Shown: in pieces, positions 28,886 through 41,444 of the stretch
Layout: each line of letters starts with the position of its first letter
How positions within the stretch are numbered: position 1 is the stretch's first letter
Source of the DNA: Cladorhizidae sp. MBARI D1340-BT2
Taxonomy: Eukaryota > Porifera > Demospongiae > Poecilosclerida > Cladorhizidae
NCBI GenBank assembly: GCA_028752905.1
Contig: JAQNBH010000014.1
Location: forward strand, 3,874,993 to 3,938,992
Length of the DNA stretch: 64,000 nucleotides
Direction: 5' to 3'
Translations under genes and position numbers: made by a program
Notes under the pieces: model-generated
The model's input: the letters and a program-made list of their open reading frames with translations, nothing else
What the model was told of the DNA's origin: nothing
The model's database searches: none

Positions 28886-30230
28886 TAAGAATCAGGTGTG
28901 TGCCCGTGGTCTAAATAGGCTGTGATGAAAGGGGAACAGAAAGCAATAATGAATGAGCTGGCTGGAGTTGAGGGAGCTGGAGAATAGTTAGAGGAGTTGG
29001 AGAGGGTGGCATGGAGGGGAAGGTGACACTGTTGCTGGGGAAGGTGACATTGTTGGTGGGGAAGATGAGGGAGGGAGTTATCACGTGACGATGAAAGGAG
29101 GAGTATTGCATTTTGCATCCTAACCAAGTGTAATAGTCCCAAGGGACTCGGCATTTGGAAGAATATTTAAGAGAGTGCCCATCTATTTCTCTCAGACATT
29201 TGTCTGTCTGTTGCTTTGTCCTCAATGGGTTCTCTGGATAGGGTTAGGGGGAGAACATAGGCAGGGTTTTGGACTCGTAGACCACATCTTCATGCCCCCA
29301 AAGCTCTAAAAAGTGACAACTGCCAAATGTAGAGTCAGCACTGGTAATGTTTATCTCAGCCATTTCTGTCTGTATGTGTTTCTCTGTCCTCAATGGGTGC
29401 TCATAGAGAGGACCTAAGGAGAGTGGGGGAGGGGGGGGGGGGGGGGGGATAGGGTATGCTTGCTGCCTGAAGAGCTGATTTTTGGGTTGTATTTTATAAT
29501 TTACAAACATGGATAGACTCGTCAAAAATAGAACACAATAGGTAAAGGGTCTATAAATGTCTGTGCTCATATACACAGATAAACGTTTCTATTTGGTTAA
29601 GCAGCCGCCTACAAGAAGTCACTCAATGTAACTCCAGAACATCCTAGATGTTAATCCTTATCATCTGGCTCAATGCTATCAGACCACCCTATATAGCAAG
29701 ATATAATCATAGTCTCACAACCATGATCACCACATAATTATTGGTAACTACTGTTCTTATTAATAATAATAATAATAATAATATCAATTACTCAAGAATA
29801 CCCTATGAAATAGCTATGAAATAGCTATGAAAAATAGCTAATACGTGGTTCAGAATTGTTTTTTTGGGGGGGTTTGTCATGTCACCTTCTGAGGAATATG
29901 CAGCTGCTTGCTGACCTAGCTCAGCATTGCACATTCACAAGTGTGTTTGTTGTACATTGGACCCTTTACCTATTTTCATGCATTGGAACTTAGATACAAG
30001 ATCCTTGAAGACCAATTTTCAGTCTTTTGGACTGCATGAACTGCTGCAGTACCTCACTCAGCCCATAGTCTTGTGTGGCAATATCTCACTTGCTCGTTTA
30101 TTGTGCAGTAATTAAAAAAAGGCAGCCGATCACTCTCTAGCAGGTCTTAATGTTTCTGAAAACTCTTCTGCTCACAAACTTATACTTACAGTGAAGCACT
30201 CCTAATCCCTTCACTCTTGAGAAAATAGCA
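28886..30230. other. Unassigned region with microsatellites
   Basis: A GGAAGGTGACA-type purine repeat at 29010-29070, a duplicated TCTGTC..TCAATGGGT block (29195-29230 and 29365-29400), a G-run at about 29430-29449, an (AAT)n tract at 29761-29782, and a triple AATAGCTATGA repeat at 29807-29840. No gene recognised. Confidence 0.4.
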
Positions 30231-30573
30231 AGTAGTTATTCACTGAAGTGAGACCCAAAGATAATCAACACTCCCCCCAACCCACCTCGTCAGCATTATC
30301 ATACCCAACTGTATAGATACCCACCAATGGTCTGTATTCAACAGGAAGTACTTTTTCAGACGAAATATCAAGCATGCTGTAACTATCTCCAGTACAGAGT
30401 ACATATGACAATAACAGTATAGTTTTATTATTAATACGCAATAACACCTTGTGATACAAATTAATTAACCAAGTAAGCTTATAATTTAAAAAATTATAAA
30501 ATAGAGAAGAGTTCCAATAAGACAAGGCTAAAACAACTACGTGAACAGACGAGCTATGGCGCGGACAGGTAAG

Positions 30574-30690
30574 CTACTCGGACTTCTTGGCCCGAGCTTG
30601 CATATGTTCATAAAATGCTCAAGCACTTTCCAGTTGTTGTAGAGAAAAGGCTATGATATTGTCCAACTCTTGATTGCCCTCGTCCAGTTC
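30574..30690 (-). pseudogene. Terminal exon copy 1, with internal stop
   Basis: Same 117-nt exon as the copies at 32686 and 34832, preceded by the acceptor CCCCCCACAG. A CGA-to-TGA change at 30619-30621 stops it after 27 codons. It would truncate the protein if spliced in. Confidence 0.6.
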
Positions 30691-30717
30691 CTGTGGGGGG
30701 CAAGAACAACTCGAGTT

Positions 30718-30800
30718 AGTGTTGCAATGATGCTGAAAGCAATGGAGTTAGTGTTACAATGATGCTGAAAGCAATGGAGTTAGTGTTATAATGATGCTGA
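30718..30800. repeat. 32-bp repeat, block 1 copy
   Basis: GGAGTTAGTGTTACAATGAT plus GCTGAAAGCAAT, about 2.5 copies here, about 2 copies in block 2 (32824-32885) and about 6 in block 3 (34972-35155). It sits in front of the polypyrimidine tract of each terminal exon, so copy number alters the distance to the splice acceptor. Confidence 0.85.
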
Positions 30801-31019
30801 ACTAGCAATTGTGACGGGAAACTGTTCTGCAAAGTTAAATTAAGAGATTTTCCATAAGCAAAATATATATGAAGCATATCATACCTATATATATAGCTAC
30901 AGAGTATATGGTGATTGTCAGTGAAATTAAATATATCCCACGAAGTATTTAAGAGAATGAATGATCTGTGAATATTAAAGTATATTTCAGCAATGAAAAA
31001 ACACCCAAAACACACATTG

Positions 31020-32338
31020 TAAAAATTGCTTCCAATGCTGCAACTTAGAGCCAGCAACAAAGGCACCACTGGCTTGCCTTGGTTGCTCTACTAAGATAAT
31101 CTGTTGCTTCCCATGCTGCAACTTAGAGCCAGCAACAAAGGCACCACTGGCCTGCCTTGGTTGCTCTACTAATATAATCTGTTGCTTCCTATGCTGTAAC
31201 TTAGAGCCATCAACAATGACACCACTGGCCTGTCTTGGTTGCTCTACTAATATAATCTGTTGCTTCCTATGCTGCAACTTAGAGCCAGCAACAAAGACAC
31301 CACTGGCCTGTCTTGGTTGCTCTACTAATATAATCTGTTGCTTCCTATGCTGCAACTTAGAGCCAGCAACAAAGACACCACTGGCCTGTCTTGGTTGCTC
31401 TACTAAGATAATCTGTTGCTTCCTATGCTGCAACTTAGAGCCAGCAACAAAGGCACCACTGGCCTGCCTTGGTTGCTCTACTAAGATAATCTGTTGCTTC
31501 CTATTAAGCTGTAACTTAGAGCCAGCAACAATGACACCACTGGCCTGTCTTGGTTGCTCTACTAATATAATCTGTTGCTTCCTATGCTGCAACTTAGAGC
31601 CAGCAACAAAGACACCACTGGCCTGTCTTGGTTGCTCTACTAAGATAATCTGTTGCTTCCTATGCTGCAACTTAGAGCCAGCAACAAAGACACCAATGAC
31701 CTGTCTTGGTTGCTCTACTAAGATAATCTGTTGCTTCCCATGCTGCAACTTAGAGCCAGCAACAAAGGCACCACTGGCCTACCTTGGTTGCTCTAAGATA
31801 ATCTGTTGCTTCCCATGCTGCAACTTAGAGCCAGCGACAAAGACACAACTGGCCTGTCTTTGTTGCTCTACTAAGATAATCTGTTGCTTCCCGTGCTGCA
31901 ACTTAGAGCCAGCAACAAAGGCACCACTGACCTGACTTGGTTGCTCTACTAAGATAATCTGTTGCTTCCCATGCTGCAACTTAGAGCCAGCGACAAAGGC
32001 AACACTGGCCTGTCTTGGTTGCTCTAAGATAATCTGTTGCTTCCCATGCTGCAACTTAGAGCCAGCGACAAAGGCATCACTGACCTGTCTTGGTTGCTCT
32101 ACTAAGATAATCTGTTGCTTCCTATGCTGCAACTTAGAGCCAGCAACAAAGGCAACACTGGCATGTCTTGGTTGCTCTAAGATAATCTGTTGCTTCCCAT
32201 GCTGCAACTTAGAGCCAGCGACAAAGGCACCACTGACCTTCCTTGGTTGCTCTACTAAGATAATCTGTTGCTTCCCATGCTGCAACTTAGAGCCAGCAAC
32301 AAAGGCACCACTGGCCTGTCTTGGTTGCTATAAGATAA
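31020..32338. repeat. 75/78-bp satellite, array 1 (about 17 copies)
   Basis: Unit holds ATAATCTGTTGCTTCCCATG, CTGCAACTTAGAGCCAGC and GGCCTGTCTTGGTTGCTCT. The optional CTA triplet makes 78 rather than 75 bp. Both strands stay open for long stretches; one C-to-T change makes a minus-strand stop at 31779-31781. Confidence 0.95.
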
Positions 32339-32685
32339 CCTGTTGGTAGTTATTCAATATCTGAAGTGACACCCAAAGATAATCAACACTCCCCCCAACC
32401 CACCTTGTCAGCATTATCAGCATAGATACCCACCAATGGTCTGTATTCAACATGAAGTACTTTTTCAGACAAAATATCAAGCATGCTGTAACTATCTCAA
32501 GTACACAGTACATATGACAATAACAGTATAGTTTTATTATTAATACGCAATTACACCTTGTGATACAAATTAATTAACCAAGTAAGCTTATAATTTAAAA
32601 AATTATAAAATAGAGAAGAGTTCCAATAAGACAAGGCTAAAACAACTACGTGAACAGACGAGCTATGGTGGGGAGTTCAGGTGAG

Positions 32686-32802
32686 CTACTCAGACTTCTT
32701 GGCCCGAGCTTGCATATGTTCATAAAATGCTCGAGCACTTTCCAGTTGTTGTAGAGAAGATGCTATGATATTGTTAAACTCTGGATTGCCCTCGTCCAGT
32801 TC
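32686..32802 (-). CDS. Terminal exon copy 2 of the Lgl-like gene (intact)
   Basis: 117 nt, acceptor CCCCCCACAG just upstream, phase 0, 38 codons and TAG. Reads ELDEGNPEFNNIIASSLQQL then ESARAFYEHMQARAKKSE. Helical and charged. Same as the 34832 copy except a few substitutions. It could serve as an alternative last exon. Confidence 0.45.
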   Translation of the reverse strand, partial: ELDEGNPEFNNIIASSLQQLESARAFYEHMQARAKKSE

Positions 32803-33099
32803 CTGTGGGGGGCAACAACAACTCGAGTTAGTGTTACAATGATGCTGAAAGCAATGGAGTTAGTGTTACAATGATGCTGAACTAGCAAATGTGACGGGAA
32901 ACTGTTCTATATAAGAGATTTTCCATAAGCAAAATATATATGAAGCATAACTATATAGCTACAGAGTATATGGTGATTGTCAGTGAAATTATATATATCC
33001 CACGAAGTATTTAAGAGAATGAATGATCTGTGAATATTAAAGTTTATTTCAGCAATGAAAAAACACCCAAAACACACACGGTAAAAATTGCTTCCCGTG

Positions 33100-34486
33100 C
33101 TGGAACTTCCCGTGCTGCAACTTAGAGCCAGCGACAAAGCACCACTGCCTGCCTTGGTTGCTCTAAGATAATCTGTTGCTTCCTATGCTGCAACATAGAG
33201 CCAGCAACAAAGGCACCATTGGCCTGTCTTGGTTGCTCTAAGATAATCTGTTGCTTCCCATGCTGCAACTTAGAGCCAGCGACAAAGGCACCACTGGCCT
33301 GTCTTGGTTGCTCTGCTAAGATAATCTGTTGCTTCCCATGCTGCAACTTAGAGCCAGCGACAAAGGCACCACTGGCCTGTCTTGGTTGCTCTGCTAAGAT
33401 AATCTGTTGCTTCCCATGCTGCAACTTAGAGCCAGCGACAAAGGCACCACTGGCCTGTCTTGGTTGCTCTGCTAAGATAATCTGTTGCTTCCCATGCTGC
33501 AACTTAGAGCCAGCGACAAAGGCACCACTGGCCTGTCTTGGTTGCTCTGCTAAGATAATCTGTTGCTTCCCATGCTGCAACTTAGAGCCAGCAACAAAGG
33601 CACAACTGGCCTGTCTTGGTTGCTCTACTAAGATAATCTGTTGCTTCCCATGCTGCAACTTAGAGCCAGCGACAAAGGCACCACTGACCTGTCTTGGTTG
33701 CTCTAAGATAATCTGTTGCTTCCCATTCTGGAACTTAGAGCCAGCGACAAAGACACCACTGACCTGTCTTGGTTGCTCTAAGATAATCTGTTGCTTCCCA
33801 TTCTGGAACTTAGAGCCAGCGACAAAGACACCACTGACCTGTCTTGGTTGCTCTACTAAGATAATCTGTTGCTTCCTATGCTGCAACTTAGAGCCAGCGA
33901 CAAAGGCAACACTGGCATGTCTTGGTTGCTCTAAGATAATCTGTTGCTTCCCATTCTGCAACTTAGAGCCAGCGACAAAGGCATCACTGACCTGTCTTGG
34001 TTGCTCTACTAAGATAATCTGTTGCTTCCCGTGCTGCAACTTAGAGCCAGCGACAAAGACACCACTGGCCTGTCTTGGTTGCTCTACTAAGATAATCTGT
34101 TGCTTCCCGTGCTGCAACTTAGAGCCAGCAACAAAGGCACCACTGGCCTGTCTTGATTGCTCTACTAAGATAATCTGTTGCTTCCCATGCTGCAAGTTAG
34201 AGCCAGCAACAAAGGCAACACTGGCCTGTCTTGGTTGCTCTAAGATAATCTGTTGCTTCCCATGCTGCAACTTAGAGCCAGCGACAAAGGCACCACTGAC
34301 CTTCCTTGGTTGCTCTACTAAGATAATCTGTTGCTTCCCATGCTGCAACTTAGAGCCAGCAACAAAGACACCACTGGCCTGTCTTGGTTGCTCTAAGATA
34401 ATCTGTTGCTTCCCATGCTGCAACTTAGAGCCAGAAACAAAGGCACCACTGGCCTGTCTTGGTTGCTCTAAGATAACCTGTTGGTA
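33100..34486. repeat. 75/78-bp satellite, array 2 (about 18 copies)
   Basis: Same unit as array 1. Every length change I saw is a multiple of three. The minus strand stays open as QHGKQQIILVEQPRQASGAF repeats and the plus strand as Cys-rich IICCFPCCNLEPATKAPLA repeats. Confidence 0.95.
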
Positions 34487-34831
34487 GTTATTCAATATCT
34501 GAAGTGACACCCAAAGATAATCAACACTCCCCCCAACCCACCTTGTCAGCATTATCAGCATAGATACCCACCAATGGTCTGTATTCAACATGAAGTACTT
34601 TTTCAGACAAAATATCAAGCATGCTGTAACTATCTCCAGTACACAGTACATATGACAATAACAGTATAGTTTTATAGTTTTATTATTAATAGGTAATAAC
34701 ACCTTGTAATACATATTAATTAACCAAGTAAGCTTATAATAAAAATAAAATAAAAATAGAGAAGAGTTCCAATAAGACAAGGCTAAAACAACTACGTGAA
34801 CAGACGAGCTATGGCGGGGAGTTCAGGTGAG

Positions 34832-34948
34832 CTACTCGGACTTCTTGGCCCGAGCTTGCATATGTTCATAAAATGCTCGAGCACTTTCCAGTTGTTGTAG
34901 AGAAGAGGCTATGATATTGTCCAACTCTTGATTGCCCTCGTCCAGTTC
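34832..34948 (-). CDS. Terminal exon copy 3 of the Lgl-like gene (closest copy)
   Basis: 117 nt after the acceptor CCCCCCACAG, phase 0, ending KKSE then TAG. The upstream host exon 56007-55872 ends in phase 0 at CTTGAG|GTCAGA, so the two join in frame. That would give the gene a 38-residue, helical, Lys/Arg-rich C-terminus (ELDEGNQELDN then IIASSLQQLESARAFYEH). The link rests on phase and strand only; chance agreement in phase is one in three, and an independent gene is possible. Confidence 0.45.
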   Translation of the reverse strand, partial: ELDEGNQELDNIIASSLQQLESARAFYEHMQARAKKSE

Positions 34949-35399
34949 CTGTGGGGGGCAAGAACAACTCGAGTTAGTGTTACAATGATGCTGAAAGCAA
35001 TGGAGTTAGTGTTACAATGATGCTGAAAGCAATGGAGTTAGTGTTACAATGATGCTGAAAGCAATGGAGTTAGTGTTACAATGATGCCGAAAGCAATGGA
35101 GTTAGTGTTACAATGATGCTGAAAGCCATGGAGTTAGTGTTACAATGATGCTGAACTAGCAAATGTGACGGGAAACTGTTCTGCAAAGCTGTGAATTATT
35201 ATATATAAGAGATTTTCCATAAGCAAAATATATATGAAGCATATATATCATAACTATATAGCTACAGAGTATATGGTGATTGTCAGTGAAATTAAATATA
35301 TCCCACGAAGTATTTAAGAGAATGAATGATCTGTGAATATTAAAGTATATTTCAGCAATGAAAAAACACCCAAAACACACACGGTAAAAATTGCTTCCC

Positions 35400-36140
35400 G
35401 TGCTAGCCAGCAACAAAGGCACCACTGGCCTGCCTTGGTTGCTCTAAGATAATCTGTTGCTTCCCATGCTGCAACTTAGAGCCAGCAACAAAGGCAACAC
35501 TGGCCTGTCTTGGTTGCTCTAAGATAATCTGTTGCTTCCCATGCTGCAACTTAGAGCCAGCAACAAAGACACCGCTAACCTGTCTTGGTTGCTCTACTAA
35601 GATAATCTGTTGCTTCCCATGCTGCAACTTAGAGCCAGCGACAAAGACACCACTGACCTGTCTTGGTTGCTCTACTAAGATAATCTGTTGCTTCCCATGC
35701 TGCAACTTAGAGCCAGCGACAAAGACACCACTAGCCTGTCTTGGTTGCTCTACTAAGATCATCTGTTGCTTCCCATGCTGCAACTTAGAGCCAGCAACAA
35801 AGGCACACACTAGCCTGCCTTGGTTGCTCTAAGATAATCTGTTGCTTCCCGTGCTGCAACATAGAGCCAGCAACAAAGGCACCACTAGCCTGCCTTGGTT
35901 GCTCTAAGATAATCTGTTGCTTCCCATGCTGCAACTTAGAGCCAGCAACAAAGACACCACTGGCCTGTCTTGGTTGCTCTAAGATAATCTGTTGCTTCCT
36001 TCCCATGCTGCAACTTAGAGCCAGCAACAAAGACACCACTGGCCTGTCTTGGTTGCTCTAAGATAATCTGTTGCTTCCCATGCTGCAACTTAGAGCCAGC
36101 GACAAAGGCACCACTAGCCTGCCTTGGTTGCTCTAAAATA
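35400..36140. repeat. 75/78-bp satellite, array 3 (about 9.5 copies)
   Basis: Same unit, but here a 2-bp change near 35805 and a 4-bp insertion near 36000 shift frame, so this array is not kept open. Confidence 0.95.
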
Positions 36141-37200
36141 ACCTGTTCATGGTGTACTGACCATACATTACACTGAAGTGAAGGAAGCTACATAAGAACA
36201 GGGGAGGGGGGGGAGGGTCTGGCATGCGAAGGCTGAACAGGGAAGAGGACAAAACTCAGAGCAAAGTGAAAAGTTGAAGAGAGGATGAAGGCAACTTCAC
36301 CAGTGCCATGATTACATATGTCCCCTCCTCACTGAACTTTCAGTCATAGCCATCACTCGTATGAAGAACGGAATGCGTTAGTCATTCCACTTGAACACAC
36401 GCAGAAGAGGCTGTCACATTTGGAAGTGTTGAAGAAAACTTTGTTAACAGTCACTCTGTGCTGCAATATGTACATATACCATAAATGAGAGTTGATGTTA
36501 CATGTGGTGACAGAACTCGTCCAGTCAAAGACACAGAAAGATGAGAAAGGAAGGAAGCTGAGGCAAGATTTGGATGACACTAATAACCCCTTCATAGCCA
36601 CACATGAATACACTCAAGAGCAAGTCCTACTAAGCGAAGATTAGACTCAATTCTACTGCAGCTTTCAACTGGAGTTCACAGTCACAGTGGGGACTATCGT
36701 AGAAGGTTGCCCTGGAAGAACCGCATCAGTTGAGAAATTGTGAGAAGCTCTTCTGCCTTGAGAGACAGCTTAGTGTGTTGATTACATTTAGTCTCGTGAA
36801 GAAGGGGGGAAATGTATGGCCTTCAAAGCCGGTCCCACATTGTATGTAGCTACAGACTAACCTGTTTTCAGACATTGAGCAAAATTAATACAACTTTCCC
36901 AAGTAGTAGAGGAAGTGAACTAAGTGGTTTGAGTTAGCCAGAGATTGGGGCATGGCACGGTCAGACTTTATAACTGTCAGCTGTAGGATCTGGAACAGCA
37001 TTGTCAGAGGATGCCCACCTAAGAAAAGCCAAGTCTGCCGTAGGGCAAGTGCCTTGCTCTCTTGGGACTGATGAGGCTGATGAGGCTCAGTTTAAAGGCA
37101 CCGAGTAATAATGAAGACATGTCTGCTAAAGTAGCATGAGCAGAGGTTGTTTCCAACATCTTGATGGAGCTTAATTTATCCTCTTTATCTTTACCAGTCT
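36141..37200. other. Unassigned region between satellites
   Basis: No domain recognised on either strand. A G-run lies near 36203-36215. A minus-strand open stretch (37207-37019) is hydrophobic at its end but has no recognised features. Confidence 0.4.
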
Positions 37201-37207
37201 TAACTTT

Positions 37208-38660
37208 CCAGCAACTGTCACACACAGGGAGGGCCATGGTTGCCAGTGTCTCTGTCTCTCCTGCTGTCTCCCTAGCCACACACAGGGAGGGCCATGGCTG
37301 CTGCCAGTGTCTCTGCCTCTCTGTGTCTCCCTAGCCACACACAGGGAGGGCCATGGCTGTCAGTGTCTCTGCCTCTCTGTGTCTCCCTAGCCACACACAG
37401 GGAGGGCCATGGCTGTCAGTGTCTCTGCCTCTCCTGCTGTCTCCCTAGCCACACACAGGGAGGGCCAATGTTGCCAGTGTCCAGTGTCTCCCTAGCCACA
37501 CACAGGGAGAGCCGTGGTTGCCAGTGTCTCTGCCTTCCTGTGTCTCCCTAGCCACACACAGGGAGGGCCATAGCTGCCAGTGTTTCTGCCTCTCTGTGTC
37601 TCCCTAGCCACACACAGGGAGGGCCATGGCTACCAGTGTCTCTGCCATCCGGTGTCTCCCTAGCCACACACAGGGAGAGCCATGGTTGCCAGTGTCTCTG
37701 CCTTCCTGTGTCTCCCTAGCCACACACAGGGAGGGCCATGGATGCCAGTGTCTCTGTCTCCCCTGCTTTCTCCCTAAGGGAGGGCCATGGTTGTCAGTGT
37801 CTCTGTCTCTCCTGCTTTCTCCCTAGGGAGGGCCATGGCTGCCAGTGTCTCTGTCTCTCCTGCTGTCTCCCTAGCCACACACAGGGAGGGCCATGGCTGC
37901 CAGTGTCTCTGCCTCTCCTGCTGTCTCCCTAGCCACACACAGGGAGGGCCATGGTTGCCAGTCTCTCTGCCTCTCCTGCTGTCTCCCTAGCCACACACAG
38001 GGGGGGGCATGGCTGCCAGTGTCTCTGTCTCCCCTGCTTTCTCCTAGCCACACATAGGGAGGGCCATGGTTGTCAGTGTCTCTGTCTCTCCTAGCCACAC
38101 ACAGGGAGGGCCATGGCTGCCAGTGTCTCTGTCTCTCCTGCTGTCTCCCTAGTCACACACAAGGAGGGCCATGGTTGCCAGTGTCTCTGCCTCTCCTGCT
38201 ACTCCCTAGCCACACACAGGGAGGGCCATGGCTGCCAGTGTCTCTGTCTCTCCTGCTGTCTCCCTAGTCACACACAAGGAGGGCCATGGTTGCCAGTGTC
38301 TCTGCCTCTCCTGCTACTCCCTAGCCACACACAGGGAGGGCCATGGCTGCCAGTGTCTCTGTCTCTCCTGCTGTATCCCTAGCCACACACAGGGAGGGCC
38401 ATGGTTGCCAGTGTCTCTGTCTCTCTGTGTCTCCTTAGCCACACACAGGGAGGGCCATGGCTGTCAGTGTCTCTGCCATCCGGTGTCTCCCTAGCCACAC
38501 ACAGGGAGAGCCATAGTTGCCAGTGTCTCTGCCTTCCTGTGTCACACACAGGGAGGGCCATGGCTGCCAGTGTCTCTGCCTCTAGCCACACACAGGGAGG
38601 GCCATGGCTACCAGTATCTCCACCTCTCCTGCTGTCTCCCTAGGGACGGCCATGATTGCT
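37208..38660. repeat. 58-bp satellite, about 25 copies
   Basis: Unit: CCCTAGCCACACACAGGGAG, GGCCATGGCTGCCAGTGTCT, CTGCCTCTCCTGCTGTCT. Period 58 bp; units with deletions around CCTGCTGTCT are frequent. A composite 115-bp repeat (58 plus 57) recurs twice at 38113-38342. Confidence 0.95.
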
Positions 38661-38855
38661 AGTGTTTCTGTCTCTCCTCCTTTTGGATTAAGTACAAGTC
38701 TAGAGGTGTAGAATGGGAAAGAAGATGATTCAATTTCATGTGTCCACTTGCCAATGGCATTGAGGACTTTATAGAGAGAAAGATAAAATTAATTAAAGCC
38801 TCCCGAAGAAGCATATGTCACACCATCATCTAATAACATTAAATCACTATTGAAG

Positions 38856-41028
38856 CACCAAGACTGAGTGATGGTGGCCTTGAGGTCACCATCAAGCAAA
38901 TGAAGCTCCAAGACTGAGTGATGGCGGCCTTGAGGACACCATCAAGCAAATGAAGCTCCAAGACTGAGTGATGGTGGCCTTGAGGTCACCATCAAGCAAA
39001 TGAAGCTCCAAGACTGAGTGATGGTGGTAGCCTTGAGGACACCATCAAGTAAATGAAGCTCCAAGACTGAGTGATGGCAGCCTTGAGGACACCATCAAGC
39101 AAATGAAGCTCCAAGACTGAGTGATGGTAGCCTTGAGGACACCATCAAGCAAATGAAGCTCCAAGACTGAGTGATGGTAGCCTTGAGGTCACCATCAAGC
39201 AAATGAAGCTCCAAGACTGAGTGATGGTAGCCTTGAGGACACCATCAAGCAAATGAAGCTCCAAGACTGAGTGATGGTGGCCTTGAGGACACCATCAAGC
39301 AAATGAAGCTCCAAGACTGAGTGATGGTGGCCTTGAGGTCGCCATCAAGCAAATGAAGCTCCAAGACTGAGTGATGGTAGCCTTGAGGACACCATCAAGC
39401 TAATGAAGCTCCAAGACTGAGTGTAGGTAGCCGTGAGGACACCATCAAGCAATGAAGCTCCAAGACTGAGTGATGGTGGCCTTGAGGTCACCATCAAGCA
39501 AATTAAGCTCCAAGACTGAGTGATGGTAGCCTTGAGGACACCATCAAGCAAATGAAGCTCCAAGACTGAGTGTTGGTGGCCTTGAGGACACCATCAAGCA
39601 AATGAAGCTCCAAGACCGAGTGATGGTAGCCTTGAGGTCACCATCAAGCAAATGAAGCTCCAAGACTGAGTGATGGTGGCCTTGAGGTCACCATCAAGCA
39701 AATGAAGCTCCAAGACTGAGTGATTGCAGCCTTGAGGTCACCATCAAGCAAATGAAGCTCCAAGACTGAGTGATGGTGGCCTTGAGGACACCATCAAGCA
39801 AATGAAGCTCCAAGAGACTGAGTGATGGCAGCCTTGAGGACACCATCAAGCAAATGAAGCTCCAAGACTGAGTGATGGTAGCCTTGAGGACACCATCAAG
39901 CAAATGAAGCTCCAAGACTGAGTGATGGTGGCCTTGAGGACACAATCAAGCAAATGAAGCTCCAAGACTGAGTGATGGTAGCCTTGAGGACACCATCAAG
40001 CAAATGAAGCTCCAAGACTGAGTGATGGTAGCCTTGAGGACACCATCAAGCAAATGAAGCTCCAAGACTGAGTGATGGTGGTAGCCTTGAGGTCACCATC
40101 AAGCACCAAGACTGAGTGATGGTAGCCTTGAGGACACCATCAAGCAAATGAAGCTCCAAGACTGAGTGATGGTGGCCTTGAGGACACCATCAAGCAAATG
40201 AAGCTCCAAGACTGAGTGATGGTGGCCTTGAGGACACCATCAAGCAAATGAAGCTCCAAGACTGAGTGATGGTAGCCTTGAGGACACCATCAAGCAAATG
40301 AAGCTCCAAGACTGAGTGATGGTGGCCTTGAGGACACCATCAAGCAAATGAAGCTCCAAGACTGAGTGATGGTGGCCTTGAGGACACCATCAAGCAAATG
40401 AAGCTCCAAGACTGAGTGATGGTAGCCTTGAGGACACCATCAAGCAAATGAAGCTCCAAGACTGAGTGATGGTGGCCTTGAGGACGCCATCAAGCAAATG
40501 AAGCTCCAAGACTGAGTGATGGTAGCCTTGAGGTCACCATCAAGCAAATGAAGCTCCAAGACTGAGTGATGGTGGCCTTGAGGACACCATCAAGCAAATG
40601 AAGCTCCAAGACTGAGTGATGGCGGCCTTGAGGTCACCATCAAGCAAATGAAGCTCCAAGACTGAGTGATGGTGGCCTTGAGGATACCATCAAGCAAATG
40701 AAGCTCCAAGACTGAGTGATGGCAGCCTTGAGGAGACCATCAAGCAAATGAAGCTCCAAGACTGAGTGATGGTGGCCTTGAGGTCACCATCAAGCAAATG
40801 AAGCTCCAAGACTGAGTGATGGCGGCCTTGAGGTCACCATCAAGCAAATGAAGCTCCAAGACTGAGTGATGGTGGCCTTGAGGATACCATCAAGCAAATG
40901 AAGCTCCAAGACTGAGTGATGGCAGCCTTGAGGAGACCATCAAGCAAATGAAGCTCCAAGACTGAGTGATGGTGGCCTTGAGGTCACCATCAAGCAAATG
41001 AAGCTCCAAGACTGAGTGATGGTAGCAC
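38856..41028. repeat. 50-bp satellite, about 43 copies
   Basis: Unit CAAGACTGAGTGATGGTGGC, CTTGAGGACACCATCAAGCA, AATGAAGCTC. Variants: GTAGCC, GCGGCC, GCAGCC, GGTCACC, GGAGACC. A run of five unit types near 40590-40800 recurs at about 40770-40980, so blocks are amplified together. Confidence 0.95.
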
Positions 41029-41440
41029 CATCAAGAAAAGCAAGACATTCAAAATCTCTTTTCCCCTCAGACACACGTATGCTCATCAAAGGGAGCAAAT
41101 AAACAGTCCGCATGTGCAGAATTACATCATAATTCAGCACATGTGCTTAATTAGAATGCTAAGTGATGGTTCAGAGTGTAATAAAGAATGGAGCAATAAA
41201 TAGAGAGCTGTAGAAACTGGAGGACGGGGAGGAGCTAGGTCATGAAAAACTTGCTTGACTCAATCTTGTGTGTGTGTATGTACCACGGAGCAATAAACTC
41301 TGCCACCCGTGCATGGCCAATCAGCTTTGCTCAACACAAGATGCTTGAACAATGCTTAGTTATAGATGTATGGGGACACACTAGATTAAAGTTGTGATGC
41401 ATTATATTCAGTTACATTATATTCAGTTAGCATGCATGTT
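41029..41440. other. Unassigned spacer between the 50-bp and 29-bp satellites
   Basis: Nothing recognised; a duplicated ATTATATTCAGTTA lies at 41400-41430. Confidence 0.4.
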
Positions 41441-41444
41441 GCAT

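Larger units (their letters stand above)
30236..36140 (-). repeat. Three tandem segmental copies of a 1.7-2.1-kb block
   Basis: Blocks at about 30236-32338, 32348-34486 and 34487-36140. Each has, left to right, a conserved stretch around CAACACTCCCCCCAACCCAC, a 117-nt terminal-exon copy (minus strand), a 32-bp repeat, a stretch with ATGAATGATCTGTGAATATTAAAG, and an array of a 75/78-bp unit. Divergence between blocks is low. They are products of unequal exchange of one ancestral module. Confidence 0.9.

Noticed and set aside
29430..29449. G-run as a regulatory quadruplex
   Set aside because: Simple homopolymer without flanking structure; could be an assembly artefact.
37208..41028. Protein-coding open frames across the 58- and 50-bp satellites
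   Set aside because: Frames overlap in several registers on both strands, unit lengths are not multiples of three and no splice or start context supports them.
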